A stretch of 64,000 bases of DNA from Pelobates cultripes. Lineage: Eukaryota > Chordata > Amphibia > Anura > Pelobatidae. The notes beneath the pieces are model-generated. The model saw only the letters and a list, made by a program, of their open reading frames with translations. It was not told the origin of the DNA and did no database searches. The translations under genes were made by a program, and so were the position numbers. Where the stretch lies: positions 23,534,538-23,598,537 of the forward strand of contig OW240918.1 of NCBI GenBank assembly GCA_933207985.1, read 5' to 3'. Shown one piece after another: positions 19,799 through 32,800 of this stretch (positions within the stretch are counted from its first letter, which is position 1; every line of letters begins with the position of its first letter).

Positions 19799-22540
19799 GT
19801 ATAAGGTCTTAGACAGGGCTTAGAAAAGGGCTTCAGAACCATATTTTTGCTTGGTACCACTAACCACTCTTATGTGAAGAATGAACAGGGGGCTTCAAAA
19901 CTGCATCCCACCTAGGGTCCTATGGAATCTTTGCTCAGCTCATAATAACCCAAAAAACACAACATCTAGCATTAGTATTAGATCAAATGATACACAACAT
20001 TTAAAGCTACAGCATTTGACACAATTACTGCACTCTGAGAATCGGCATCCAAAAATCAGTATTCTCTCTATACCCATATGTCTACGTTAAAAAATTTTTT
20101 AAAAATACATACTCATAGCCGACAGGCATTTACAGATTACATTCATGTGGTTGTTTTGTGTCCATTTTTCATGGAGGGACGCAGCTTTAAACACCTACTA
20201 ATTAAAGCAATGGACCTTTGTAATTATGTATGAATTACTGCCTCTGCAAACATGGGACAGAATGTTATAATTAGTAGCATCTTGTTGGTTTCTGAAGATC
20301 AAACAAACAGTTTATATGTAGGTTTCCAGACTATACACTTGGTAACATTTGTTCTACAGACTGTTAGAATACATGTAACTATGGCAAGTCTTATAAAAAC
20401 ACAAAACAAAAAAATAAATCACAAATATTTGTGGAACTCTTGGGTGAGCAAGCAATCCAATACTGAATTTGGCTTTGCAACACTGCTTGACATTCTCCCT
20501 TGAATCTTGCTATCTTTTTTTATTTTAATTTTTTATTTCTCCATATTTATGGGCTTTTTAAATTCTTTTTTCAGTGTCAGCTCTCAGGAATTGAGGTGCA
20601 TCTCTTTTGAATTTTTTTTAATGAAATGATTGCGGACTCCTTACATCTCTTTCTTTCTGATTCCAACCTGGAGTAAGAGTAGAGTTGTACAGTTTCTTCT
20701 GCTTCATTAAATGTTATTAGAAAAGGAAAAAACATACGTCCTAGTATACAGATGTAAAAGCCTTTTTATGGTTTGTGGGTATATTTAAAGCAATGGCCTC
20801 AAAAATACTGAACTGGTGGTACTTTCCAGCCCTTCAAATAGTTTCATATGGCCCGCAGTCACGTATCCCAGAATAAAGCGGTATATCTGAATCCTGGCAT
20901 ATCTCTATATGTTTGGTTTGTTGGTGGCATGTTCTGGATTACGGCCATGCTCTTTACCTTATTTGCTGTTGTTGAGGAGGCTATGTGCGCCTGCCAGCCT
21001 AATTAGTGCCTTTCTGTAGTAGCCTGATGTACAGAGTGCTTAAAAGTCATCTTCATTCCTCCGTCCCTCCACTAACAGCTTGCCTGGCTGTGTTTGCTTC
21101 TCTACTCGAACCCATCTATAGTTGAATTATAGTTAACATTAAACTGGATAAATACACAATTTCCAGGTTTGCCCTGCTCTTCTGTATCCCTCCCAGGGGC
21201 ACACAAGGGATATCATCAGGAGTCGATGGGGAACAGATCTCTGTGAATGTTCCGCATACTGCAGGTCATATGGACGGAGGCTGCAGGGACGTACATATGA
21301 TGGCACACTTTGCAGCTTCATCAGCCTCCACCTGTCAAATCTGTATACATTACATGTTCCATGTGCGTAGGACTGACTATAGAGATCTGGGTGGTTCCCC
21401 CACGCCCCCAACCAAGGCCAAACAATGCCAGCTCTCTTCTAAACATGCTCATTCATATTCTAATTCCCATCAGCTTGCTATGTTATCCTTATTTGCTACA
21501 ACCCAACAATTGCATATTATTTTGGCCATTTAATAATAATAATAATATGGAAAAACAAATAATATGTTTGTACTGCAGCAGTAACTATTATGTTCCAAAT
21601 TTCCTTTGGATTTAAAGCCAGCGTGCGGACTGTTCATCAGGATGTTCATTAAATGGTGTTTTGTGACATTCACATGCCTAGAGTAGGGTAAATCTTGCTG
21701 TCATTGAACTCTAGAACATTGGAAAGGCATTCTAAGAAGCAACCAAACAGGCCTCTCCATCAAACATGGATAATTATGGTATTGTGCTAAATATTTATGG
21801 TTGTAGCTAAGAACCTAATGTCAAGTGGAGGGAGATTTTAACAGTGTTACAGCAACAGTGATCTTGGGAATGTTCAGCTTTAGCATGATTTGATACAATA
21901 CATGGTATGAAACACTAAGTAGATTATTTAAAACTGACAAAGATATTTTACAAGTTGCTATACAGTTCATGATGGGTCAGAACATTTTTGTCAGCAATAT
22001 TGGTCTTAAGGCTTGAGTATGGAATAAATCATAGTTTAGAACTTAGATGATATTGTTTATCCCAAAGACAAACGTCTTTAAAAACATGTATTATAGATGG
22101 AGGAATTCAAAAAATGCTTCACCCTTTCCTACTCAGAGAGAGAAAGTGATGTTTTTTTGTATGAGGAGAGGAATAAGTGTATATGACACAGTGAAATTAC
22201 GAACATTAAACCTTTTTAACGTCAGACACATCTACTTATTGCTAGAATAACTCATTTTGCAATGTTTGCCAAATAACTATAATAGTAACAGAATGTCCAC
22301 AGACGTGTCTTCTTGAAGATTATTGAAACCCTGATATGTTCTGCTTAGGTATGTTTTTGCTTTGTAAGTGTTACCATGGATACACTTTGATATCTCTTTT
22401 TTAAAATGTTTTATCATATCTGTAATGGCTCACAAAGTATTGTATGGAGCTGCACTGTACACACTCATGGATAAATGTTGCCTTCTTACTCAACAACCCT
22501 TCATTGAGGGTTTATTAAATATGTATGTTTATATAAAGCA
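19799..22540. other. Intergenic, nothing recognised
   Basis: About 2.7 kb of AT-rich sequence. Open frames near 20252 and 21139-21615 show no domain signature. There is an (AAT)n run at about 21532-21546. Confidence 0.45.
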
Positions 22541-24001
22541 TACTGGTTTTGTGCTGCGCTAGGCATGACAAAACTTTGGCACCCTCCTCTCCCCCCTTCC
22601 AAATTTATCTTCCTAACAGACACAAAACCTCACTGATATATTCACTGACATACACTCACTTACAGATGCATAGTCATTATCACACACATTGTTTAACCAA
22701 CACACACTTTCACTGAAACATACACATTCACAGACATACACACTCACTCATTCATAAATACACTCACTCACAGTTACACACACACTCACATTCACCGACA
22801 GACACACATATACACTAACTGGCAGGCACACATTCACCGACAGACGCATGCACACTCACTGACAAACACATATACACTCTTACTGACAAACACACATACA
22901 CACTCAGTGACAGACACACACTCATTAACACATGCACACTCTAACAGACACACACTAACAGACTTACTAACAGACACACAATAGAACTCACAGGCACACA
23001 AACTCTCACTAACAGACACACTAACACTCACTAACAGACACACACTAACACACTCATTGACAGACACACAGTAACACACTCACTAACAGATCACACACTA
23101 ACACACTCACTAACAGACACACTAACAGACACACACTAACACACTCACTAATAGACACACACCAACATAATCACTAACAGATCACACACTAACTAGCAGA
23201 CACACTAATACTCACTAACAAACACACACTAACAGACACACACTCACTAACAGACACACACACTGAAACTCACAGACATACACTAACAGACACACACTAA
23301 CACTCACTAGCAGACACACTCTAACACACTCACTAACAGACACACACTAACAGACACACAATAAAACTTACAGGCACACACACTCTCACTAACAGACACA
23401 CTAACACACACACTAACAGACACACTAACACTCACTAACAGACACACACTAACACTCACTAATAGACACACACACTAACACACACTAACACTCACTAACA
23501 GACACACACTAAAACTCACAGACACACTAACACACTCACTAACAGACAGACACTAACACTCACTAACAAACACACACTAACACACTCACTAATAGACACA
23601 CACACACTAACACTCACTAACAGACAGGTGAACGTTGGAGGCAGACGGCAAGGGAGCTCTGATCTTCCTGCTCAGCTCCCTCGTGCACCTCTTAGTGATG
23701 CAGGGGCCGGAGTGATGTCATATTACGGCTCCGGCATTACTGCGGTGCACGTGAGGGAGCTGAACAGGGGAGAGCTCAGGGGACAGTGCTCCCTCGCCGC
23801 TCGCCAACATCAGCACTTGTCAGCTTCAGGGGGCTCTAAGGAGGCCAGCTGGCCAGCTCTTGAGCCCCCCAGGACAAGAGTCTGGCAAAGCATTTGACAG
23901 GGCATTTAGGTGGCGGCTTTCTTTGCCACCCCCTTGAAAGTGCAACCCAAGTGCCACCCAAGGCAAATGCCTTGCCAGCCTCATGCTAAATACAGCACTG
24001 A
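22541..24001 (-). mobile_element. Non-autonomous hAT element, copy 2 of palindrome family, reverse orientation
   Basis: It starts near 22541 with ACTGGTTTTGTGCTGCG then TAGGCATGACAAAACT, the reverse complement of the copy 1 end. It finishes with CCAAGGCAAATGCCTTGCC..ACAGCACTG at about 24001, the reverse complement of the copy 1 start. Between lie a CA-rich minisatellite and a decayed GC-rich inverted repeat (about 23660-23790) that still has CAGCTCCCTCGTGCAC and GTGCACGTGAGGGAGCTG arms. No clean target duplication remains. Confidence 0.7.
22615..23625. repeat. ACACACTAACAGACACAC-type minisatellite
   Basis: CACTCACTAACAGACACA-like units run for about 1 kb. The unit is the reverse complement of the GTGTCTGTTAGTG unit in copy 1, so the satellite belongs to the element family. 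Confidence 0.85.
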
Positions 24002-24103
24002 TAAAACCTATACTACACCTCTGTGAATCAATGGTACATACTTACATATACATTATTACTATTTCTAGGTGGGGAGGATTCAATTCAGAATGGGTGTCAT
24101 AAT

Positions 24104-24611
24104 TTAAAGGAACATTCTATGGTATTTTTTTTAATTGTGGGGATCTTTTTTGTTGTTTAGATTCAGGTCATCCACTGCAGAAAAGCATTTAAACTCACAT
24201 ATACAAGAACAGACTCATCATTCTAATGGATGATCTCAGTCCAATCCAATGCTTCTCATAGAAGAACTTTGGGGGCCCTTTGGTGCATGTGCATCATTCC
24301 TAAAGCTTCACCATTAAGATGCATTCACAGCTTTCTGCATCCTCAGGCTAAGAGTGATGATGCTGAATGTCAAGACATTCGATTTTTTAAGGTCTTCATG
24401 AGGATATGACTCTACTGGTGTCATCTAGTGCTATTTGTGATGATACTGGAGGTACCCATTGCTTCTCATTGATAAATTCAGCTTAATTCAATGTTTCTCT
24501 ATGAGACTCACATGTGATCGTAGATTGTGGTGATTTCTTCTCTATGAGAAGCATTGGATTGGACAAAACTGATCACGACTGATGACTTAATCGGAGGAGC
24601 AAGTCCCATTC
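24104..24611. mobile_element. T2-type MITE, right end missing
   Basis: Left end TTAAAGGAACATTCTATGG. An inner inverted repeat pairs CCAATCCAATGCTTCTCATA (about 24241) with TATGAGAAGCATTGGATTGG (about 24543-24562). The sequence changes at about 24612, where an L1-like tail begins, so it may have been interrupted there. Confidence 0.55.
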
Positions 24612-24860
24612 TTTTCAAATAATTTTTATTGAATATTTTGCAATAACTTTTTTATAGGAAAAAAGCAACAATCTGAAAGGGAATGAGACAAAACTGGGAA
24701 AAGGGGAGAAAACTGGAATATACAAATACCCATCCCCAACAAATATATATAATACAGAAGAGGGACCACAAGACATGTAAGTGATCATGTAACACGACAA
24801 CAAACATAAGAAAACAAGAGTACGGTTAGTATTCAAACACATTTATTTAACAAACAGCAT
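24612..24860 (-). mobile_element. Possible L1 3' end fragment
   Basis: TTTCAAATAATTTTTATTGAA read on the minus strand resembles the A-rich tail of vertebrate L1 elements, followed by a purine-rich stretch. No coding remnant is visible, so this is a weak call. Confidence 0.3.
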
Positions 24861-26500
24861 GCTCACAAGATAGTTGTGGTTTACAAAAAAATGTAGATTC
24901 CGTGAATATGATGTCTGCAAAATAATCAAAGAATTGCACTTTTTCAGTTTCTCCGGTTACACACAAACAAGGATTTTGTGTCCTGGAGATTTCTGCAGGA
25001 GTACCTGTAGCAAGGTAAGTCAATGATGGAACTAAACAACATCAGATACTCATATACAATAGTGTACAATAACCCAATGCATTTATTTTAGAATAATGTG
25101 TTCTGGGTTATCTGCCTCCCTAGTTAGCTTCACCCCAATCAGGCAAGATCTGCCGTATGAGACAAATATCTGTCTTAATAAAGATGCACTGTAACCCCTG
25201 CTTGCTGTTTACCAAAAGAGTGTTTTTCAAGGGTAAAGGAGGAACCTCTATTTATACTTGTAATGGGTTCTCACGAAGAGCAGAAAATTGGCTATTTTCT
25301 CATACTTGTACAAAAAGAGCATGTGACCTTTCACCACCCTCTAATTATAGTATTATTATAGAGAAACTCCACAGAAGCAAACTACAACCCACAGAACAAC
25401 AACCTTTGCCAGACAGAAACACAGCAAAGGCTCATGGGGAACACTACATATCCTCTATGTTTCCTGGACACATATCACTTCTTCGTGTGGCTGGAGATTA
25501 CATGCAAATTGCTGCTTTGCTACAGGTAAGATTCATATTCGGTAGGAGGGAAGTCAATCAATTAATAAAGAATAGATCACAAAGTAACTACATTAAATAA
25601 CGAGTCGATCCCCAATTACAATAAGTAAATGCTATTTACAGAGCTGGATCAAAGGATACCCGATACACTTGTTAAAGACATTTTTACAGCCTGAGGTTAG
25701 AGACAAGGTCCAAGGAATAAAGTGGGGACACATGAGTTTGATAAAAAGATTTGTTGGGGTAACAGGAGCTGGGTTAAGACCGGTGAGAGAGAAGCCACAG
25801 TGCCAAATCCAAAGAGCAGGCAAGCTTGTCATCAAACTGGGTCTGAAGGTCAGGGGCAGGCAGCATGGAAGTTACGTTTGAGGGACAAAAGTAAGAAAGC
25901 TAGACTACAGTAGTTGCAGTATACAGGCACAGTGGTAGCTGAATAACCAAGCACTGGAGAAGTAGTCCTCTAGTTATTTAAAGGATGGTTTGTGGGTACT
26001 ATTGGCTGTTCCTTAGGCAACAGAAGTGTTGTATTCAATGTGTTTGCAGGATATATCAACTTAATCGTGGTCCAGTTCCAATGATCCTTGATTACTGATG
26101 GTGGTCATAGGCGTCTGCTTGGCTGCGACATCATGACACCTGCCTCTGGTCCAGGAATAGTCGCTGTATGTCACATTTGACACAAGCCCACCGAAGAGAC
26201 ATACTGTAACCAGGTGAATTAAGTCTTGCTGGCCGTGACATCAGCATGTAGAAGTGATATGTCTCAAGGAATAAATGGTTGACCTGACAAACTCATTCAA
26301 TATTGTTCTCTTTACATAAAAGTTAAAATAAATAAGGACACATTACACATTTCTGAATAAGAACATTGGCATTAGAGTCATACATAATAGACAAATGTTT
26401 TCCAAATACGAGAAGGCTAGAAGGTTAATGGTTATTAAGGTTTGATGAACCCCCTCCCACGGCGTCTTGTGGGTTTAAAACCTCAAGGCTAGTCAGACAG
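24861..26500. other. Upstream region of TNFAIP6, unassigned
   Basis: A 147-codon open frame at 25157-25600 has no recognised domain. The composition of 25680-26240 (many CAGG/GGCAG runs, GACATCATGACACCTGCC near 26126) recalls dispersed LTR-like repeats of amphibians, but I cannot define ends. Confidence 0.35.
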
Positions 26501-26717
26501 GTGGAGAATATTATGAACTCCTTCCAGCTAATATATGCAGACGTCATTCTAATTGTGAAATACTACAGCTGCCTGTGTAATTGGTGAAAGCTTACTGAAC
26601 TCACAGAAGGGGAAGAAATGCTTAAAAAGGTCTGGCAACCAGATGATTCAGAAGGATTCGATCAGATGAAGAAGTAGTTTTCACTGGACAGCATCACTTT
26701 TTCTAAATTGCTGGAAC
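26501..26717 (+). promoter_or_regulatory. Probable TNFAIP6 promoter and 5' UTR
   Basis: A TATA-like TTAAAAA lies at 26622-26628, about 90 bases before the start codon. ATTGTGAAAT near 26553 resembles a C/EBP site and TGATTCA at 26644-26650 is one base from an AP-1 site. Human TNFAIP6 is induced through NF-IL6 (C/EBP) and AP-1 elements, so these are plausible but unproven. Confidence 0.35.
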
Positions 26718-26817
26718 ATGAAAAGAATTATACTCTTAGTGTTTGTTATCTTGCAGTTGGAGGAGACTTTTGAATGGGGTTTCAAGAATGGAATACTGCA
26801 CAACTCCATCTGGTTAG
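26718..26817 (+). CDS. TNFAIP6: TNFAIP6 coding exon 1
   Basis: It encodes the signal peptide and GILHNSIWL, which matches the human start of the mature protein. The donor is GTAGGT at 26818, phase 1. Confidence 0.93.
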
Positions 26818-29800
26818 GTAGGTACAATTTTTTTCATCTCTCTTGGGTCATCAAGTTTTAAGCCACTGACTGTTCTGTGGAGAATTACCCAACCCTATTC
26901 TAGCAGTTGAATGGTTAAAAATAGAAAAGGGGGGAGTATAGAAGTGTCAGTAAAATAAAACTAGTGCAGTATTCTGAAAAATGGAGCAATAATCAATTGG
27001 AATGTAGCTATTGATTACTTTGGTGTCCATGGAGACTGCCCCACTTTAGGAACTTTGCCTGACTTTTTCTTTGAGCAACCCATTTATTGAATGCCTTCAG
27101 TGTTTTCGAACCTTAGTGTGGGTCTAAAAGAAATAAGTAAAGGGATCCGTTTGTGCTCTAAAATTAGAGCTAATACAATACCTCTTATTGCAAACTGTAA
27201 ACGGAGACTCACTTTTTTAAAATTCCTGAGCTGGTCATCATAACAAATAACTAACAAAAAATAAACTGAGTGCCAGGAGTTAAAACAATTCACATGTTTG
27301 TAATTATGCATTTCACCATATTAAATGAAAACATACAGTATTGAATTAAAACTTGTTTTACTTAAAATGCTGCAATATTTGTATTGCTTTGAGCAGGGTT
27401 TTTTTTTCCCTCGTTGGTATCTTTATTTGTTTTGCAATGTTTAGGTATTATATGAATCCTTAGCTACACAGATGAGTAAAGCTATTTGTGAAAAAGAGAT
27501 GGATGGAAAGATGGAAGGGTAAATAGGTAAATGATGGATGGATGGGTGGGTGAGTTGGTTGGTTGATGAATAGATGGATGGATTGATAGGTGGGTGTGTG
27601 GATGGATGGATAGGTGGGTTTGTGAATGGATAAATGGATAGATTGATGGATAGGTTAGTAGGGGGTTGGATGAATGGATGGAATGGTGGGAGTGTGGATG
27701 GATAAATGAATGGACGGATGGATGGATGGGTAGATGGATGGGTGGATAGGTTTGGGGGTGGGTGGATGGATGGATGGATGGGTGGATAGATTTGTGGGTG
27801 GATAGATGAATGAATAGATGGATGGATGGGTGGGTGTTTAGCTATCAAAAATTGTGAAAATTAAATGATTCATTTCAGGACCAGAACAAAATTGTACTTG
27901 TATTAACAAAAATATCTCCTCTCCAGCTTTCTGCATGCAATGTAGTGGAACCATGCATTTTTCTAAATCATGGATTTGCATCTTACTGATAATTCATACA
28001 CAGGCTTGCAGGACTTTGCTCTTCATGGGACTAATTATTTGAGCATTGTTAAAGTCTATACACCATAACCACTACATCTTATTGTTGCAGTGCTATTAGT
28101 CCATGTACACTTACCTGTCCCCAGCACTCTGAGCCTATCATTGCCATCCATAGGTTGGACTGATTCGCTCTTGATAATAAGGAACTGTAATTTGGAAATG
28201 CCAATATTAGTAGTGCTGTTTCAGAAGAAGGGATTATAGTAATTATAGTCCACTGCAGTTGGAGTACCAGAGGGTACCTATCCCGGTATAACACTGAGTT
28301 ATTGTCTGACAAAAAGCTTTAAGAGTCACTCTAAAAATCATAATAATCCCATATCATTACACAGGTCATAGTGCAGAGAAATCCATCCAGCTATACACAC
28401 TATATACACACATCACACACACACAACTTGGACAAACCTTTCTCCAGTTCTGAAGAGAGACCAAGATGTAATCCCGGGTGTAAATTGATTGTTAGTGGCA
28501 GTGGCGTACACACAAACCATGGGGCCCCGGTGCGAAAATGATCTGTGGGCCCCCCACCTCCCTATCTCCCCCGACAGACACACACATACATAGAGACACA
28601 CACACACATATAGACACATAAACATAGACAAATACATACAAACAGACAGGCACACATATATACATACAGATACGCACAGACACATACATACAGACCGACA
28701 CACAGACAGGCACACAGACACATATATACAAACAGACAGGCACACATACAGACACACACACACATAGACAGGCACACATATATACAGACACACATACATA
28801 CAAACAGACAGACACACATACATACATACAGACAGACAGGCAATCACATACATACAGACAGACACACATACGTTCAAACACACACACACACACAAAATGT
28901 CAGAATGTCACCCTCCTGTTTCCTACCTTTAAGGTGTAGGGGGGTGACTTTCCCTGGGGTCCAGTGGTGGCTCAGATGGATGGGAGTCAGAGTTCCCACT
29001 CTGACTCCCTCTGCTTCCTCCTACGTGGCTCTCAGTGTTAGCTGACCGTGCCCCCTGACAATCCACATCCATCGGGTGGCCCTGACAGCATGGGCCACCC
29101 AATGGACCCCTTGCACCGCGGCCCCGGTGGTTTGCTGCCCGGGCCGGGGCAGCAGAAGATGATGGCGGCGGATACCAGGTTATGTACGCTGCTGGTTAGT
29201 GGCCAAGGTAAGAAATAAACTTCTATCAGTTTATTTTAAAAAGGGGAAATTGGGGTACACTCAGAAAGTGCATTTCTTATCAGTGGAGCTACTGTAAAAA
29301 CCAAGATTTATACAAAATACAGATTAAGGAACAGCAAAAATAAAAAATGTCAAAAATCTACTTATATGGCCATATTGTGTTAAGTCCACCACTATGCCAC
29401 AGTACCCCCAATATCGGTGGGTCCTACAATAATTTTGACATGGGGAAGAAACATGCTAACTGCAGTATTTACTACTTAATTAGTGTCAGTGCTATATGAA
29501 TAATTTAAACTGAAGCTTTTTCAATTAAACCACTATAAGTGCACTGTGAATATATTTAATTTTAAAGAAATGTGAGCAAAAACACAATTAAAAAAATAAA
29601 GTGCCATAACTAAATAATTAAGTAACCTTGTAAAATGTAAAACTGTATTTTTCTGTGTGTGCTGTTCCTTAATCTCTATTTAGCTATCGATTTATTGAGC
29701 AGTTTGACTCATCTTATGCAGGATAACTACATCTCCCCCAAATCCCTGCTGGACAGGAGTGTAGGGGTAAGTTAAACCCCATTGATCAGAGTTACATGAT

Positions 29801-32800
29801 CATGAATGGCGAAGTATCTTCCTAATCTGTGAGGGTTCTGCCTGATGATGCATTTGCCAATGCAAGTCACAGCTTTTTTTGAACTTTTAAGGTGTGAATT
29901 GTTTGTATATTTTTTTTTTGCTTTTTCTCTACCGATCAGCCACAACATTAAAACCTTAACAATGGCACCTGTCAAGGGGCTGGATAGATTAGGTAGCAAG
30001 TGTACAGTTACTTCTTAAATTTTATGGGTTAGAAGCAGTAAAAATGGGCAAGCAAAAAAAGTGACTTGGATAAGGGCCAACTAGTGATGACCAGATGACT
30101 GGGTCAGAGCATCTGCAAAGCGACAAGTCTTGTGGGGTGTTCCTGTTATACAGTAGTTAGTACAATACCAAACTTGGTGCAAGGAAGGACAACCAGTGAA
30201 CCGGAATCAGGGTCATGGTTGCCCAAAGCTCTTGATGCACAAAAGGAGTGAAGGTTAGTTAATGCTGGCCAAGATAGAAAGGTGTCAGAACACACAGTGC
30301 ATTGTAGTTTGCTGCATATTGGGCTGTGTAGCCTCACAGCCCCCATGATGACCCCTGTCCACTGCCAAAAGCACCTTCAGTGTGCACGTGAGTGTCAGAA
30401 CTGGACCATGTAACATTGGAGAAGAACGTTGCCTGGTCTAATGAATCACATGTTCTTTTAGATCAGGTGGATGGCCTGGTGCATGTGGGTTGTTTACCTG
30501 AGGAAGAGATGACAGCAGGATACACTAGGGGAAGAAGACAGACCAGTGAAGGCAGTGATATGCTCCAGGCAATAATCTGCTGGGAAAGCTTGTGTCCTGA
30601 CATTCACATGGATGTTGATTTGACATGTACCACCTACCGAGAGATTGTTGCAGACCACAAACAAGCCTTCATGGCAATGCTGTTCCCTGACATTGGAAAA
30701 ACAAATCCAATCTATGGAGGCCCTTCTTCACAACTTGCAGGATTAAAAGAACCTGCTGCTCATGTCTTGGTGCAAGATATCACAGGACACATTCATTCTT
30801 GTGGAGTCCATGCTTTGATGCAACTGAGCTGTTTTGGAAGCACGAAAGGTACCTGCATGGAATTAGGCTGACGATTTTAACGCTGTGTCTAATCAGTGTA
30901 AATAATACATTAGAACTAAAAGGTCAATACCTGCATATTGTATCCCTTCAATATGCTGTATGAAACGTTTTTGGATTAAGCTTTGAATGGAACATATTAA
31001 TTCCACAAACCTTTTCTACTAAAAACTTGAACAGCAGTGACTTGAGAACATAGAGCTATCCCACCCAAACATTCTCTGCCAATCATCAATGTTAGGTTGA
31101 CATAAACATCAATCATCTAGAAGTGGCAATTATGCATTAACAATGTGACTGATGAGGGGGCGGTCTGTAGATGCCATGGAGGTCCTTGATCGTAAATAGT
31201 TTGGAAAAAATAACAGGAGATGGCGCCCAGAGACTCTGAACAAGATAACCACGACACCGACCTGCGGTGGTTATGTTGCTTAAAGCAAGCATTTAATTTG
31301 AGACTCAACTGTGAAACTCAATGTGAGGAGGAATAAATTTGCAAGGATCTAAAGTCAGAAGCAATTTGGTGCTTTCCCTCCTGCAGACTTACAGTTTCCC
31401 GCAGTCCATTCCACTGAGAGATTAAAATTCTTACAAATTTTCAGTTCATTTTGAGCCAATTTGGCCTGAGTAGACCCTGGCTGTAACAGTGTAATTGCAG
31501 AACTTTTCAGTTAATAACATTCATAAAACATTAGAACCCCAAATTTGCTTGGCATATGGAAAATATGCTTTTCAGTATAAAAAAAGCACCCAGTTACAGT
31601 TTCATTACAGTAATTCAATATAATGTTTTTCCTAAGAAGACATCATCACTTTGTGCAATTAAAATAAACTGCATTTTGATTGGCAGTGTCCAGCGTGCAT
31701 GTAACTACTGATCTCAGTAAACCTCTCTACCAGATCTTGCACTCAGCTAGAAAATTTTCCGCAATGAGACACCAAACATAATCTGCACATTCCTTTTTTT
31801 TTTTTTTCAAAACAGAAAATGTATTCTCCATTCTTTAGCATAAATATTGAAATATATATAAAGGGAAACTCTTAAGTACCATAACTACCACAGTCACTGA
31901 AGTGGTTTTTGGTGCAGTGTCTTCACTCACTATCTTCTCATTGAATTTTAATGTGTTTTAATGCAGTTTGACCAAAATTAAGGCTCTCTTAAAGACTGGA
32001 GCCCCCCTTCTTTGGCTTTGTTAATGCAAAAGTAATCGTCTACATTACGCATTCACTTTTGGACAGCAATAATAGGCTGAGAATGATGTGCTAACCAGTC
32101 CATCACTGCCATTCAAAGTTGGACAGCTAGTTGAGAAGAGAACTGTTTTAGTCAAACTCAAATGGTTTGACACTAACCAAGGAGTCAACACCTGAAGAGT
32201 ATTTGCACCTTAATCAGTAACGGTAGAGTGTAGGGTATATAACCAATTCATCTCTTTGAACTGATTACAGTGCCTGGAGTCCCATGGGCAACGTCCCACC
32301 ATTCAGTATTAAACCTTTTGTCTAGCAGTTTAACAATCAATGACCCGAATGAGGGTTTGTGGCTACCAGTAGTCTGGTGACTAATGGAGGCTTAGCTAAG
32401 GCAGAGTTTACACACTTCCTTGAAAATTGTCAGCTGGGACTCCATTTTAGAATAATTTGATTTCTTTCCTGGTGTCTGCAGAGCATCAATTGTCACCTCC
32501 ACTGCTCGCTATGAAGAGCCAGAGGTGCTCTATCTGACCTGCCTGCAGTGAGGTGCAAGGTTGTTCATACTGGCTTAAAGCGCTCAGCTGGCTCTCTCTC
32601 AGACAATGGGCTAGACCTTGCTCAGGAGAGCTTGCAGAAGCTCCTGATTAGTAGCTTCAGGCTTTCAGTAAGAAACAATGGAGGTGGGAGTGGAACCGAG
32701 CAGAACCCAGGTAAGAAGTCTATAATGGTGTGATGCCTTACATCGAAAGGGCAACAGACTACTCTTGAAACTATAACCACTACAGCGCATGGAAGTGGTT

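Noticed and set aside
20900..21620. Possible exons of a neighbouring gene
   Set aside because: No conserved protein motif or coherent splice pattern was seen; nothing resembling the genes next to TNFAIP6 in other vertebrates was found in this window.
25157..25600. 147-codon open frame upstream of TNFAIP6 as a possible gene
   Set aside because: No domain or compositional evidence; it sits in probable repeat sequence and has no visible splice or homology support.
27441..27848. 135-codon frame [10 protein letters not shown]
   Set aside because: Tetranucleotide repeat translation.
28413..28895. 160-codon Cys/Val-rich frame
   Set aside because: Microsatellite inside a hAT element; not a cysteine-rich peptide gene.
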